Below, piece by piece: positions 1-8,974 of a DNA stretch of 22,075 nt (position 1 is the stretch's first letter; each line of letters opens with the position of its first letter). The notes under the pieces are model-generated. The model was given only the letters and a program-made list of their open reading frames with translations, had not been told where the DNA came from and did not search any database. Source of the stretch: a virus; IMG/VR virus record IMGVR_UViG_3300009785_000113, positions 1 through 22,075 of that record; one strand, 5' to 3'. The position numbers and the translations under genes are program-made.

Positions 1-2
1 CT

Positions 3-3000
3 ATTAATGGCAAAACTACTACTCCATTTAACTTTAATGTAAAAGTAGAAATACCAGAACAATACAAGTCATTAGATGGTTATAGGTTTACTGTACGTAA
101 AACCTCTAATGACTCTGACAGCTCTAAGATTGCTGAAGTAGTTGCGTTAACTGGTTGGAATGAAATTGAGAATTCAAAACAAGCGTATCCCCGTACTGCA
201 GTAATTGGTTATGCACTAAAAGCAGAAAATGAACATACGGGAGGAGTTCCTACCTTTACTTCTTTAGTAAAAGGATTGTTAGTCAAAGTACCTAGTAATT
301 ATAATCAACCTATTCTAGAAAATGGGGAAGTAGACTGGAGAGAGGTAGAAATACCTAGTAGCACTTTGACTAACACCGGTTATAGGTTACAAAAATCAGG
401 TACGGGTACAGTACTTACACAAGCTAATCCTCAGATATATGTAGGAGGCTGGGATGGTACTTTTGTATACTCTTGGACTCAAAACCCTGCTTGGATTCTT
501 TATGATATACTTACTAATAAAACCTATGGGTTAGGTATAGCAGAAGAAAACATTGATAAGTACAGATTTTATCAGGTAGCACAGTATGCAGACGCTTGTG
601 ATAGTAGTAGTGGCAACTTTATAGGAGTAACGGGTATGGCTGATGGATCTTTTAGGCATAAGCCTAGAGGAGAGTTTATCACTATACGAGAAAATCAAGT
701 AGGTCTTGGTAAAGGTGTTGTATTATCTGAGAGAAGGTTTGTAACTGACTTAACTATCTCTGCACAAGGACAAACTATAGATTTATTAAATTCTTTAGCT
801 GCTTCTATACGTGCGGCTGTTATATATGCTGGTGGTAAGCTTAGTTTAGCTGTAGATATGCCTGATGAGTTTCCTGTTATGTTATTTAATGAAGCTAATA
901 TTAAAGAAGGTACTTTTCAAATAGCTGGAACTAAAGAAAGCGATGTACTAACAGGCGTAGACGTAAGTTATATAGAACCAAGTAATCACTTTAGAAGAGA
1001 AGTAGTGCGTATAGATAGTGCTGATGCTAATGATGGCACTGATGCAGCAGAAATAGAAAACATAGCTAGCTTAGAATTACTAGGTGTTACCAGAAGAAGC
1101 CAAGCTATGCGTGCTGCTCAGTACCAAATAGCTGCAAGTAAGTATATGAGAAGAACTACTACCTTTACTACTGGTACAGAAGCACTTTATCTAAGTCCAG
1201 GCGATGTAATAGCTATTGCTAGTCAAGGTACTGGTATAGCTTATGGTTACGGTGGAAAAGTTATAGCTAATAGTGCTGTATCAGTAGGTACAGATACTAA
1301 CGTTACTTTAGAGCACTTTACAGTTCCCGGCCTAACTAATAATATTTTTACTAGCAATACATATCCTATAGCTTTAAGAGTTATAAGATCTGATAGTGAC
1401 CAGATGGATTTATTTATAGTAAGCAACACTAACTATGAATTGTTTAGTACTGGTAACGTAAGTACAGGTAGTGATACTGCTAATGTATCTGTAGTTGCAA
1501 GATTCAACCCTATAACTAAGAATCTAACTAGTCTTTCTGGTGCAGGATTACTAGCTAACGTAGCACCTAAGAAAGGTGATTTATGGAGTTTAGGAGAATT
1601 TGAAGATACTAGTAATTACTACACTAATAAATCAGGTAAGTTATTTAAGATAACAGATATAGGTAGAGAGCCTGAGCAAGAAGAGTTTACTATATCTGCA
1701 GTAGAATATATATCTAATATATATGTAGATTCAGATACATTTATAAACTATGAACCTACTGCTTATACCGATATAGACAGCCCCTTAAGTGTTCCTCCTG
1801 TTCCAGTAATTAATTTTAAAGCCGTACCTAGAAGAAGAATTGACGGCAGTATAGCAGTTGACGGGGTAATAGAAGAATCAGCTGATAAATTTGGTTTTGG
1901 TCAAACTTTTGCTACTATTTATGAACTTTCTAAACCCGATGAAGTGTTAACTGTAGAAGTTATTAATAACTCTTCTCCGCTTACTTTTAATGTATTTTCT
2001 ACTGCAGGTGTATCTAACGATACTGCTCCTGCTACTCTAGCGGGTAAAAACGGGTTTACGACTCCTATAGGTACAGTACGATTACTGTGTAATTCTTATA
2101 GCATAGTAGATACCGCAGGGGGTACTCTAACTGGTAATATACAGATGCAGGTAAACGGCCTACAAAACTGTTTTGACCGTAATTTTAATAAACATATTTT
2201 AGACGTAAATGATGGAGGGGTATTTGGAGACTTAAAAGGCTCAGATTATGTTACTATACCTGTTATAGAAAAGGCTAATACTGGAGCTTTGTTAGATTTT
2301 GTTGGTCATAACTCTAAGATTACAGAAATAGCAAGACAAATTACTGGATTTACTTCTTCGTCAAATATACTTAAACTAGAAAATACTCTTACAAACGGGG
2401 TAAATTTAGATCAAGTATTACCTGCTGCCCCTTTTTATATTGAAATAAACCAACTGTTAGATTCAAGATACTACAATAATAATAGCTTTTTTGTACAAGG
2501 TACTGAGTATATATATACTCAAGATGGAGAGCTAAACACTGCACAATCTACTAACTTTATAAATATCGATGTAAAACCTATAGCTAGCACTCTTGTAAGA
2601 TTAACTATTGACGGTATTGAGAAAAATAGTGGGCAGTACTCTATTAATGTTAATAGGGATCTTAACATTAAAGCAAACATAGCATATCCTGTTGCAGTTG
2701 GAGATGTCTCTTATCATATAGAAGTTGACCATTATACTACCCCTACCTTAGAAGTACAAGATACCATACAAGCTTATGCCGGTAATGTTTTTACTGTAAG
2801 TAGTACTACCTATGATCCTGCTAGTAGTGACTATAATGTAGCTATGACTGCTAATAGTGTATACAGAATAAGTTTAGCTAGTACTCCTAAATCTAATCTA
2901 AGTGGTGCTAGTTTTGTTAACGTATCTCCTAATCCTATTGGTACAATAAATAATGTAACAAGTAATTCTTTTACTTTTGACTATGATACTAGTGTCTATT

Positions 3001-5126
3001 CAGGACAGTTTAACTTAGCTAATAATAGGGTATATACTGTTAATATAGGTGAAGACTTCGATAGACTAATGATGACTAGTGATTTAACTATAAAAGATCT
3101 TGATTTAGGTATAACTACTATTAGAGCTAGAAATAAAAGTATTATGGGTAGAACTAGTCCTACTGTAACAAAAAGTATTGCAGTATCTTATATACCAATT
3201 CAAAGAGTTACTAACCTAGAAGTGCTAGAATCTTTATATAGAGAACAAACAGGAGGTGTTGCTGTAAGAAGCACTGTGCAGTTTACTCATATAACAAATC
3301 AAGATGTTACTGACTATGAGATATCGTATAAATTAGATAGTGTATTTGCTGTAGGAGATGATGATGGTGGCACAGACTTAACTTCTTATAATACCGTTAA
3401 AGTACCTGCTACAGGAGTTGATGCTGACGGTAAAATAAGATTTACAGTTAATAATGTAAACAGAGGTCAAGTATCAGGCACAAATGCAATTAATTTTAGA
3501 ATAACGCCTTTAAACAAGAGTATACGTGGTTCTACAGCTTATATAAGTAAGACTGTTATAGGTAAAACTGCCAAACCACAGCCTATATCTTCTTTTACCG
3601 CAGGGCAACAAGGTGAACAGCTTACTTTATTCTGGCAGTACGCCAGAGTGAATGGCGAACTAGCAGATATTGACTTAAAAGAAGTTGTATTTAGAAGAGC
3701 CCCAGGTAGTGTTGCTTATACTACTGAAAATTATATTGGTTCTGATCCCTTTGTTATAGTTTCTGCAGGCTCTGTGAGAAAATCTATACCTATTGATACT
3801 TTTGGAACATATACTTACTTAGCAAGAACTAGAGATACTAGCGGTAACTTTAGTGAAGAAGTTACTGGGATAACTTTAACTACTACAAAACCTCAAAGAT
3901 CTTCTACTGTTGCTGCATATAGCGAGGATTCTCCTAGTACGCAATTTGCCTCTATACCGAATAATAACGCTGCAGAGTATAATTTTCCCTCATTTGCTAA
4001 CTCAAATACAGGAGGTATAGCATATGCTTATACTTCTGCTGTAGATAATGCTAATGGAAGTTCTACGGGTTTTAGTGCTACGGGTAGTTTAAGTGACTTA
4101 CTTGCTACTGAAAGTGCAGAATATGTAACTCAGATTAGAGATTTTGGTTCTCAAGTTATTGGTTCTATACAGATTGACATTGAAGCTACACAAGAAATAC
4201 AAAGTACTTATAATGACCAGCATGAAGTATACTTAGAAAGTGTATCTGAAGCTTCTACTGTAACAAGTACCTTAGTAGATGTAGACTTTGGAGGTATAGG
4301 TCATATTTTAGGATTTGCCAATTCAGCTGTAGTAAATGGTAGATATGACTCACCTAATAAAACATGGATGACGGGTGGAGCAGCAGGAAATGTTTGGGGA
4401 ATATGGAATAAGGGTCAATATGTTGGGGATACCGCTAATGCTAATAGCTATTCACTAATAGCAGGGTTAATAAATGCTAATGCCATAGCTTTAGGAGAGA
4501 CCTACTATGCTAACGGTAATTCTACAGGATCTAATGCTTTTGCTAATGTAGTTACAGGCAGTGCTACATACAGTTTAGTAAACTTTATACAATATTCTGA
4601 TACTGCTCAGTTAACTTATGCAGGTGATTTAGGCGCTATATCTACACAAACATTTGTAAGAACTTCATCTTCTACTGACTTATTCTATGCTAATGGTAAT
4701 GTTGATATAAGTAAATTTGATGCATCTTCTACTAATGATGGTTTTATACCTTATGAGACAGGTACTAAAGCTTTTAGGTACTTCCAAATTAAATTTGATG
4801 TAAACAATACAAAGCCTGATGAATTTGACTTTACAATTGATAAGTTTAGATATACTATAGATAAAGAACAGACTGTATTCACTGATACTGTACTTTATAG
4901 CCAATCACCGCGAGTGCTTAGCTATGCAGATTCGGCGTTTACCACAAGACCTGTAATATCATACGCCGTCCTAGATTCAGTAAATTCAGAACAGAATCCG
5001 CCATTAGTAATAACTACAGCAGCTAATACTAATTCTGTATCTTTTAAATTACTTAATTCTCAAGGTTCTGGAGAATACGCTGCTAATAGTAGTGCTAACG
5101 TTATGATAACCATAGTAGGAGTATAA
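3..5126 (+). CDS. J: Tail tip / host-specificity protein, lambda J-like (5' end outside window)
   Basis: Central tail tip protein that forms the distal end of a siphophage tail and contacts the host receptor. The reading frame is open from position 3 to the TAA at 5124-5126, giving 1707 visible residues, already longer than lambda J (about 1130). The segment around 180-305, reading YPRTAVIGY, then a GG turn and LVKGLLVKVPSN, matches the conserved J core. Downstream, roughly 3200-3570 and 3570-3890 look like fibronectin type III-like beta modules. From about 3890 the protein is rich in Ser, Thr, Asn and Ala, as expected of a variable receptor-contacting end. A TTG at 276 could be read as a start, but the frame upstream encodes conserved J-type sequence, so the true start lies left of the window. 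The stop is 4 nt before the next fibre gene. The family call is strong; the receptor is unknown. Confidence 0.87.
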   Translation: MNGKTTTPFNFNVKVEIPEQYKSLDGYRFTVRKTSNDSDSSKIAEVVALTGWNEIENSKQAYPRTAVIGYALKAENEHTGGVPTFTSLVKGLLVKVPSNYNQPILENGEVDWREVEIPSSTLTNTGYRLQKSGTGTVLTQANPQIYVGGWDGTFVYSWTQNPAWILYDILTNKTYGLGIAEENIDKYRFYQVAQYADACDSSSGNFIGVTGMADGSFRHKPRGEFITIRENQVGLGKGVVLSERRFVTDLTISAQGQTIDLLNSLAASIRAAVIYAGGKLSLAVDMPDEFPVMLFNEANIKEGTFQIAGTKESDVLTGVDVSYIEPSNHFRREVVRIDSADANDGTDAAEIENIASLELLGVTRRSQAMRAAQYQIAASKYMRRTTTFTTGTEALYLSPGDVIAIASQGTGIAYGYGGKVIANSAVSVGTDTNVTLEHFTVPGLTNNIFTSNTYPIALRVIRSDSDQMDLFIVSNTNYELFSTGNVSTGSDTANVSVVARFNPITKNLTSLSGAGLLANVAPKKGDLWSLGEFEDTSNYYTNKSGKLFKITDIGREPEQEEFTISAVEYISNIYVDSDTFINYEPTAYTDIDSPLSVPPVPVINFKAVPRRRIDGSIAVDGVIEESADKFGFGQTFATIYELSKPDEVLTVEVINNSSPLTFNVFSTAGVSNDTAPATLAGKNGFTTPIGTVRLLCNSYSIVDTAGGTLTGNIQMQVNGLQNCFDRNFNKHILDVNDGGVFGDLKGSDYVTIPVIEKANTGALLDFVGHNSKITEIARQITGFTSSSNILKLENTLTNGVNLDQVLPAAPFYIEINQLLDSRYYNNNSFFVQGTEYIYTQDGELNTAQSTNFINIDVKPIASTLVRLTIDGIEKNSGQYSINVNRDLNIKANIAYPVAVGDVSYHIEVDHYTTPTLEVQDTIQAYAGNVFTVSSTTYDPASSDYNVAMTANSVYRISLASTPKSNLSGASFVNVSPNPIGTINNVTSNSFTFDYDTSVYSGQFNLANNRVYTVNIGEDFDRLMMTSDLTIKDLDLGITTIRARNKSIMGRTSPTVTKSIAVSYIPIQRVTNLEVLESLYREQTGGVAVRSTVQFTHITNQDVTDYEISYKLDSVFAVGDDDGGTDLTSYNTVKVPATGVDADGKIRFTVNNVNRGQVSGTNAINFRITPLNKSIRGSTAYISKTVIGKTAKPQPISSFTAGQQGEQLTLFWQYARVNGELADIDLKEVVFRRAPGSVAYTTENYIGSDPFVIVSAGSVRKSIPIDTFGTYTYLARTRDTSGNFSEEVTGITLTTTKPQRSSTVAAYSEDSPSTQFASIPNNNAAEYNFPSFANSNTGGIAYAYTSAVDNANGSSTGFSATGSLSDLLATESAEYVTQIRDFGSQVIGSIQIDIEATQEIQSTYNDQHEVYLESVSEASTVTSTLVDVDFGGIGHILGFANSAVVNGRYDSPNKTWMTGGAAGNVWGIWNKGQYVGDTANANSYSLIAGLINANAIALGETYYANGNSTGSNAFANVVTGSATYSLVNFIQYSDTAQLTYAGDLGAISTQTFVRTSSSTDLFYANGNVDISKFDASSTNDGFIPYETGTKAFRYFQIKFDVNNTKPDEFDFTIDKFRYTIDKEQTVFTDTVLYSQSPRVLSYADSAFTTRPVISYAVLDSVNSEQNPPLVITTAANTNSVSFKLLNSQGSGEYAANSSANVMITIVGV

Positions 5127-5130
5127 ACAT

Positions 5131-6324
5131 ATGGCTTTAACAGACTCAAATACATATATTGAACCTACAGCGGGTACAGCTCTTAACAGCGCAAGAGGGC
5201 AAATTAATAACTCTTTACGTTCTATACTAACTAACTTTAAATCTTCGTCTGCTCCTATAGCAGTTAATTTAAGTGCAAGCGGTGCTAACATAGGTGTACA
5301 AGATGGTATGCTGTATAGAAACGATACTAACAAAGCTTTATATATTGCCGACTCTACTAATGTTAAATCAGCCCCTGTAGGTGGTAATTTTACTCGCATA
5401 GGTTTGGGTAATAGAGTAGAAAATGGTATAACCGCTCTTACTGCTAATGCGGCTACCTACGAAATAGGTGAGCTTGTAGCGACAGTATCTGCTACTCCTT
5501 CTCTAGCAAGTAATTCTAGATTGTACTTAAATATTGCTAATAATAGTAATATGTCCGACTTTATTGATATAGGTATACCTCCAGCCTTATCCGTAGTTAA
5601 CACTATGATAGCAATAAATGGTGTTACAAGTGATAGAATTACCTTTAGAAATTTTGTAACTAACGGTAACTCAGGAGCTAATGCTCATTTAAAAGTAACT
5701 ACTACTGTAGGTAATAATACGGCAATAGCACTAGGGACATCTAATACTTCTTCTAATGTCTCATTAGTTAAGTTTGACGGTTCACAGGGTCAAGGTATTA
5801 ACTCAGGTATAAATATTATGGACCAAACAGGGGTAAATTATGCACCTCTATCTGCTAATATTATATCTCAAGCAACTATACAAGGTACTAATACTTCTGT
5901 ATCTCCTTTAGTGCCTGCAGGTAGTATAACTATTTGGCCTGGTGCTTCTGCTCCTGCTGGTTGGCTATTTGCTGACGGTTCTATTATTAGTAGAACTACT
6001 TATGCTGCTTTATTTGCAATTTGCGGTACTACTTATGGTGTTGGTAATGGTTCTACTACCTTTACGCTACCTGACTTTAGTGATAAAACTGCGGTAGGTG
6101 TAGGTTCTAATATTGCTAGAGGTGCTAAAGCTGGTGCTTTACCTTCTGGAGGAGCAATTACTACAGGCTCTGTAAGTACTGGTGTAAATCTTAGTTTCGG
6201 TACAGCTAGTACAGGTGTTAAAGATGCAGGTGGTCTAGCTGTAGCAACTTCGATAAATGATCCAGGCCACACACATGGCCTTGTTTTGCCATTTTTAGGC
6301 ATACATTATATAATAAAAACATAG
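5131..6324 (+). CDS. Tail fibre protein with C-terminal phage tail collar domain
   Basis: Probable fibre attached near the tail tip, 397 aa. Residues 1-60 form a short N-terminal segment resembling other marine phage fibres; the middle (about 60-260) is beta-rich and low in charge. Residues about 263-320 match the phage tail collar domain, with GSITIWPG, then APAGWLFADG and TFTLPDFSDKTAVG. The end carries a GHTH motif (379-382) followed by a hydrophobic LPFLGIHYIIKT tail; HxH pairs bind metal along the axis of T4 gp12-type trimers, so the same is inferred here. ATG at 5131 follows AGGAG (5117-5121) by 9 nt and lies just after the tail tip stop, so the pair is probably cotranscribed. Fibre role is well supported; ligand is not known. 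Confidence 0.85.
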   Translation: MALTDSNTYIEPTAGTALNSARGQINNSLRSILTNFKSSSAPIAVNLSASGANIGVQDGMLYRNDTNKALYIADSTNVKSAPVGGNFTRIGLGNRVENGITALTANAATYEIGELVATVSATPSLASNSRLYLNIANNSNMSDFIDIGIPPALSVVNTMIAINGVTSDRITFRNFVTNGNSGANAHLKVTTTVGNNTAIALGTSNTSSNVSLVKFDGSQGQGINSGINIMDQTGVNYAPLSANIISQATIQGTNTSVSPLVPAGSITIWPGASAPAGWLFADGSIISRTTYAALFAICGTTYGVGNGSTTFTLPDFSDKTAVGVGSNIARGAKAGALPSGGAITTGSVSTGVNLSFGTASTGVKDAGGLAVATSINDPGHTHGLVLPFLGIHYIIKT

Positions 6325-6333
6325 GGAAAAAAT

Positions 6334-6789
6334 ATGAAATATTATAAAGTAAATATAGATGAGATGTATCAAGAAAAGGTATTCTTTGAATATAGAGAAA
6401 TAACAGAAGAAACTAAAGGCCCTTTAGTAAGCAGAGCATTTAATTTAGATGCTTTAAGTAACTTAGAGCCTAAGTTTATGGAATTAGTAGCTGGTCCCAT
6501 AATCGGCATATACTATGAAGCCAGAGGTACTAATGAACATAGAGAAACTATTTGGTTGGACAAAAGAGATACTATTTCTGATGAAGATGCAGAATGGTTA
6601 GTGGCAGCTTGTGTAAGAGCCTGTATAGATAACGAGTGGGATGATTTACTTAAGCCGCCTACTGTAGACGAGCAAGTAGAAGACTTTATCAAAGAATTCT
6701 TTGATAATGAAGAAGATGAAAAGCCTTTAGAACAAAAAGATTTTTTAGCTGAGTTTTTTGCTGATTTAGAAAATGAAGAAGATACATAA
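6334..6789 (+). CDS. Small acidic protein of the tail fibre cluster, function unknown
   Basis: I do not recognise this 151-residue protein. It lies 9 nt after the collar-domain fibre and 19 nt before a second fibre gene, so a role as fibre accessory, assembly factor or small tail component is plausible but only by position. The first 100 residues look like a mixed alpha/beta domain. The last 40 residues are strongly acidic and contain two similar segments, DFIKEFFDNEEDE (117-129) and DFLAEFFADLENEED (136-150), which look like a duplicated acidic amphipathic helix. No signal peptide or membrane segment is visible. The ATG at 6334 follows AGGGA. It could be a chaperone that binds fibre subunits through the acidic tail, but nothing in the sequence proves it. 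Confidence 0.7.
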   Translation: MKYYKVNIDEMYQEKVFFEYREITEETKGPLVSRAFNLDALSNLEPKFMELVAGPIIGIYYEARGTNEHRETIWLDKRDTISDEDAEWLVAACVRACIDNEWDDLLKPPTVDEQVEDFIKEFFDNEEDEKPLEQKDFLAEFFADLENEEDT

Positions 6790-6808
6790 AATTAAGTAAG
6801 GAGCTAGA

Positions 6809-7900
6809 ATGGCTTTAACACGCGTAACATCATCAGTACTAGACGCTAATGCCGTTTCTGCAGAGAAATTGGCTAATTCTTCTATAGTTAGTAGGCACTT
6901 AGGTGATGCTGTAGTTTTATTACGTCACCTAGCGCCAGAAGCTAATCTAATTTCTGCTATTGCTGGAGTAACTACTAATACCAACTTACTTCAAACTAAT
7001 GTTAATGTAGTACAAACTAATGTAGCTGCAGCTATACTAACAGCTGCAGCTAATGATTTAGCAACTTATACTATTATTACCGCTAATGTTAATGTAGTAC
7101 AAAATAATGTAGCAGCTATCACAAGCGGTGCTACTGCTTTTACTGGTGAAGTAACTCTTAACGATGATTTAATAGTACAAGGCAATCTAACAGTTCATGG
7201 TGACAGTATTACTTCTAATAGTATAAACCAGATTATTAATGACCGAATTGTTATGCTAGCTAATAATGTAACCGGCACCCCTACAGCTGATGTAGGCTTC
7301 TTATTTAATAGAGGTAATCAAGGTAACGCAGCTATATACTATGATGAGGGAGAAAGGCAATTTACTCTTGCTGATACTCGTGACCCTGCTACTAATGTAA
7401 GTATACACCCTATAACTTATAGTAATTTAAAAGTAGGTATTGTGGAAGCTGCAGCCATAACTTCTACTGCTTATACTTATGGCGGTACGGATTTAACTAC
7501 TTTTATAAACACTAGAGCGGCTGCCGTAGCAAATGCTAATGACTTTATAACTTATACGCGACTTACTGCTAATGTTAATGCTGTACAAGGTAATCTAACA
7601 ACTTCTATGAATCAGGCTACAGCTAACACTAATTTAGTACAAGATAACGTAGCTGCTTTAACTAGTGGAGCGGTACTTCTAATACCCTTTACTAATACAA
7701 ATGTATCTACTTCGTCCTCTAATGTATACTTTATAGGTAAAAATGTGGCTAACTACGCTAATATAGTAAGTGTAACAGTAGATGGTATATATCAAGCTCC
7801 TGTTATAAATTACGTAGGCAACTTTTCTAACAACACGGTACAATTTACTGATGCTGCACTACCTGCAGGCTTAACCGTAACTATTACCTCGTTAACTTAA
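6809..7900 (+). CDS. Second tail fibre-like structural protein with repeated shaft modules
   Basis: A 363-residue virion protein, probably a trimeric fibre. The N-terminus (MALTRVTSSVLDANAVSAEK) is of the kind that opens many marine phage fibres. Repeated shaft-like modules follow: TNLLQTNVNVVQTNVAA (about 58-74), TANVNVVQNNVAAITSGA (91-108), TANVNAVQGNL (253-263) and TANTNLVQDNVAALTSGA (271-288). Their regular spacing of Val/Leu and Asn/Gln suggests coiled-coil or triple-helical stalk. Between them, about 110-215, lies a beta domain starting with GEVTLNDDLIVQGNLTVHG, a pattern seen in fibre shafts. The C-terminal 75 residues form another beta module. A good AAGGAG site precedes ATG 6809. The stop TAA overlaps the ATG of the radical SAM gene (TAATG). 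Which tail part it forms is unknown. Confidence 0.75.
   Translation: MALTRVTSSVLDANAVSAEKLANSSIVSRHLGDAVVLLRHLAPEANLISAIAGVTTNTNLLQTNVNVVQTNVAAAILTAAANDLATYTIITANVNVVQNNVAAITSGATAFTGEVTLNDDLIVQGNLTVHGDSITSNSINQIINDRIVMLANNVTGTPTADVGFLFNRGNQGNAAIYYDEGERQFTLADTRDPATNVSIHPITYSNLKVGIVEAAAITSTAYTYGGTDLTTFINTRAAAVANANDFITYTRLTANVNAVQGNLTTSMNQATANTNLVQDNVAALTSGAVLLIPFTNTNVSTSSSNVYFIGKNVANYANIVSVTVDGIYQAPVINYVGNFSNNTVQFTDAALPAGLTVTITSLT
6980..7672 (+). repeat. Repeated VQxNVAA modules inside the second fibre gene
   Basis: In-frame protein-level repeats at 6980-7030, 7079-7132, 7565-7597 and 7619-7672. Two copies (7079-7132 and 7619-7672) agree at 14 of 18 residues (TAN-N-VQ-NVAA-TSGA). They bracket the central beta domain, so the gene reads as stalk, beta domain, stalk, tip. 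Confidence 0.6.
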
Positions 7901-8886
7901 TGAGAAAATATAGACAAATAACTACAGAGCTAACTTTTAGATGTAATGCAGCTTGCCCTGCTTGTCATAGGCAAAAACCTTTACGTATAAATTTAAATGA
8001 TAAAAGACATACCATAACCTTAGACGAGTTTAAAAAGCTATTTTATCCAGAATTTCTTCAAAACTTAGAGTGGCTAGTATTGAATGGCAACTTTGGTGAT
8101 TCTATTATGAATAAACATTTTAGAGATATACTAAGATATGTTAAAGAACACGGTACTAAATTACTTATACACACTAATGGCGGTATTCATAATAAAGACT
8201 ACTGGACTGACGTAGGTAATATATTAGATAAGTTTGATATCATAAACTTTGACTTAGATGGTTTAGAGGATACTCACTCAAAATATCGTATAAACACTGA
8301 GTTTACTAAAGTTTTTGAAAATGCTTGTGCTGTTATAGCTACTGGAAGGCCTCAAGTTCATTGGAAATATATAGTTTTTGAACATAACAAACATCAAGTA
8401 GAAGAAGCTAGAGATAGAGCTATTAAAGCAGGCTTTACTACCTTTTCTACTGTAAAAACTTCTAGGGATACTTTTGCACCAAAAACTGGTGAGTTTGTTC
8501 ACAGTAAGAAAACAAAACAGTATAACGAAGCAGAGCGTAAAATACACTGTGTATGGGATGACTGGGGTAAATGGTATATATCTCCAGAAGGATTAGTATT
8601 TAGATGTTGCTGGACAGGTGGGCACTACTATGATCAAGGTGTAACTAGATTCTACTATCCTCCAGAATTTGAAAAACTATTTAATGGCTTTCATATACCT
8701 TTAGATACTATATTAGAATCTAACTACTGGCATAAATTGCGTAGTTTTTTACAGGGATATGAGCGCAGTTTTAAACTTTGTAAGTCTCAGTGCGGTAAGA
8801 TTGTAAGCTCTATAGAGAAAACAGAGTTAAATTTAAAGACTGGTGAGGTAACTATATTTGACTCTAGTAATCAAATGGGCAATTAA
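7900..8886 (+). CDS. Radical SAM enzyme with SPASM/Twitch-like C-terminal cysteines
   Basis: A 328-residue radical S-adenosylmethionine enzyme. The signature CNAACPAC supplies C15, C19 and C22 (CX3CX2C) for the 4Fe-4S cluster that cleaves SAM. Later core elements fit the partial TIM barrel: LVLNGNFGD (about 59-67), in the place of the usual GGEP-type segment, and LLIHTNGG (88-95). The C-terminal third adds C217, the pair C236-C237 in GLVFRCC, and C294/C298, the layout of SPASM or Twitch domains that hold auxiliary clusters. Many such enzymes modify peptides or proteins, others small molecules. The start codon shares a base with the stop of the fibre gene (TAATG) and no separate ribosome site is evident, so it is translationally coupled to a virion gene. 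The substrate is unknown; modification of a neighbouring structural protein is an inference from position. Confidence 0.82.
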   Translation: MRKYRQITTELTFRCNAACPACHRQKPLRINLNDKRHTITLDEFKKLFYPEFLQNLEWLVLNGNFGDSIMNKHFRDILRYVKEHGTKLLIHTNGGIHNKDYWTDVGNILDKFDIINFDLDGLEDTHSKYRINTEFTKVFENACAVIATGRPQVHWKYIVFEHNKHQVEEARDRAIKAGFTTFSTVKTSRDTFAPKTGEFVHSKKTKQYNEAERKIHCVWDDWGKWYISPEGLVFRCCWTGGHYYDQGVTRFYYPPEFEKLFNGFHIPLDTILESNYWHKLRSFLQGYERSFKLCKSQCGKIVSSIEKTELNLKTGEVTIFDSSNQMGN

Positions 8887-8908
8887 GGCATACCTATAAA
8901 CTATTATA

Positions 8909-8936
8909 TTGCTAATTTTTAAAACTTGAGTATAAT
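8909..8936 (+). promoter_or_regulatory. Candidate sigma70-type promoter
   Basis: A perfect -10 TATAAT (8931-8936) lies 16 nt downstream of TTGCTA (8909-8914, 4 of 6 to TTGACA). It sits in the 88-nt gap before the gene starting at 8975. In AT-rich DNA chance matches are common, but a perfect -10 in one of the few gaps of the arm is suggestive. Confidence 0.5.
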
Positions 8937-8974
8937 AAAGTTATTGCCAATTGATAATAAAAAAGGATAGATAC

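Noticed and set aside
5049-5399. Minus-strand frame across the tail tip/fibre junction
   Set aside because: Antisense to two well-supported virion genes, with no ribosome site or motif.
6033-6302. Minus-strand frame opposite the collar-domain fibre
   Set aside because: Pro/Ala-rich reverse translation of the conserved collar region; a shadow frame.
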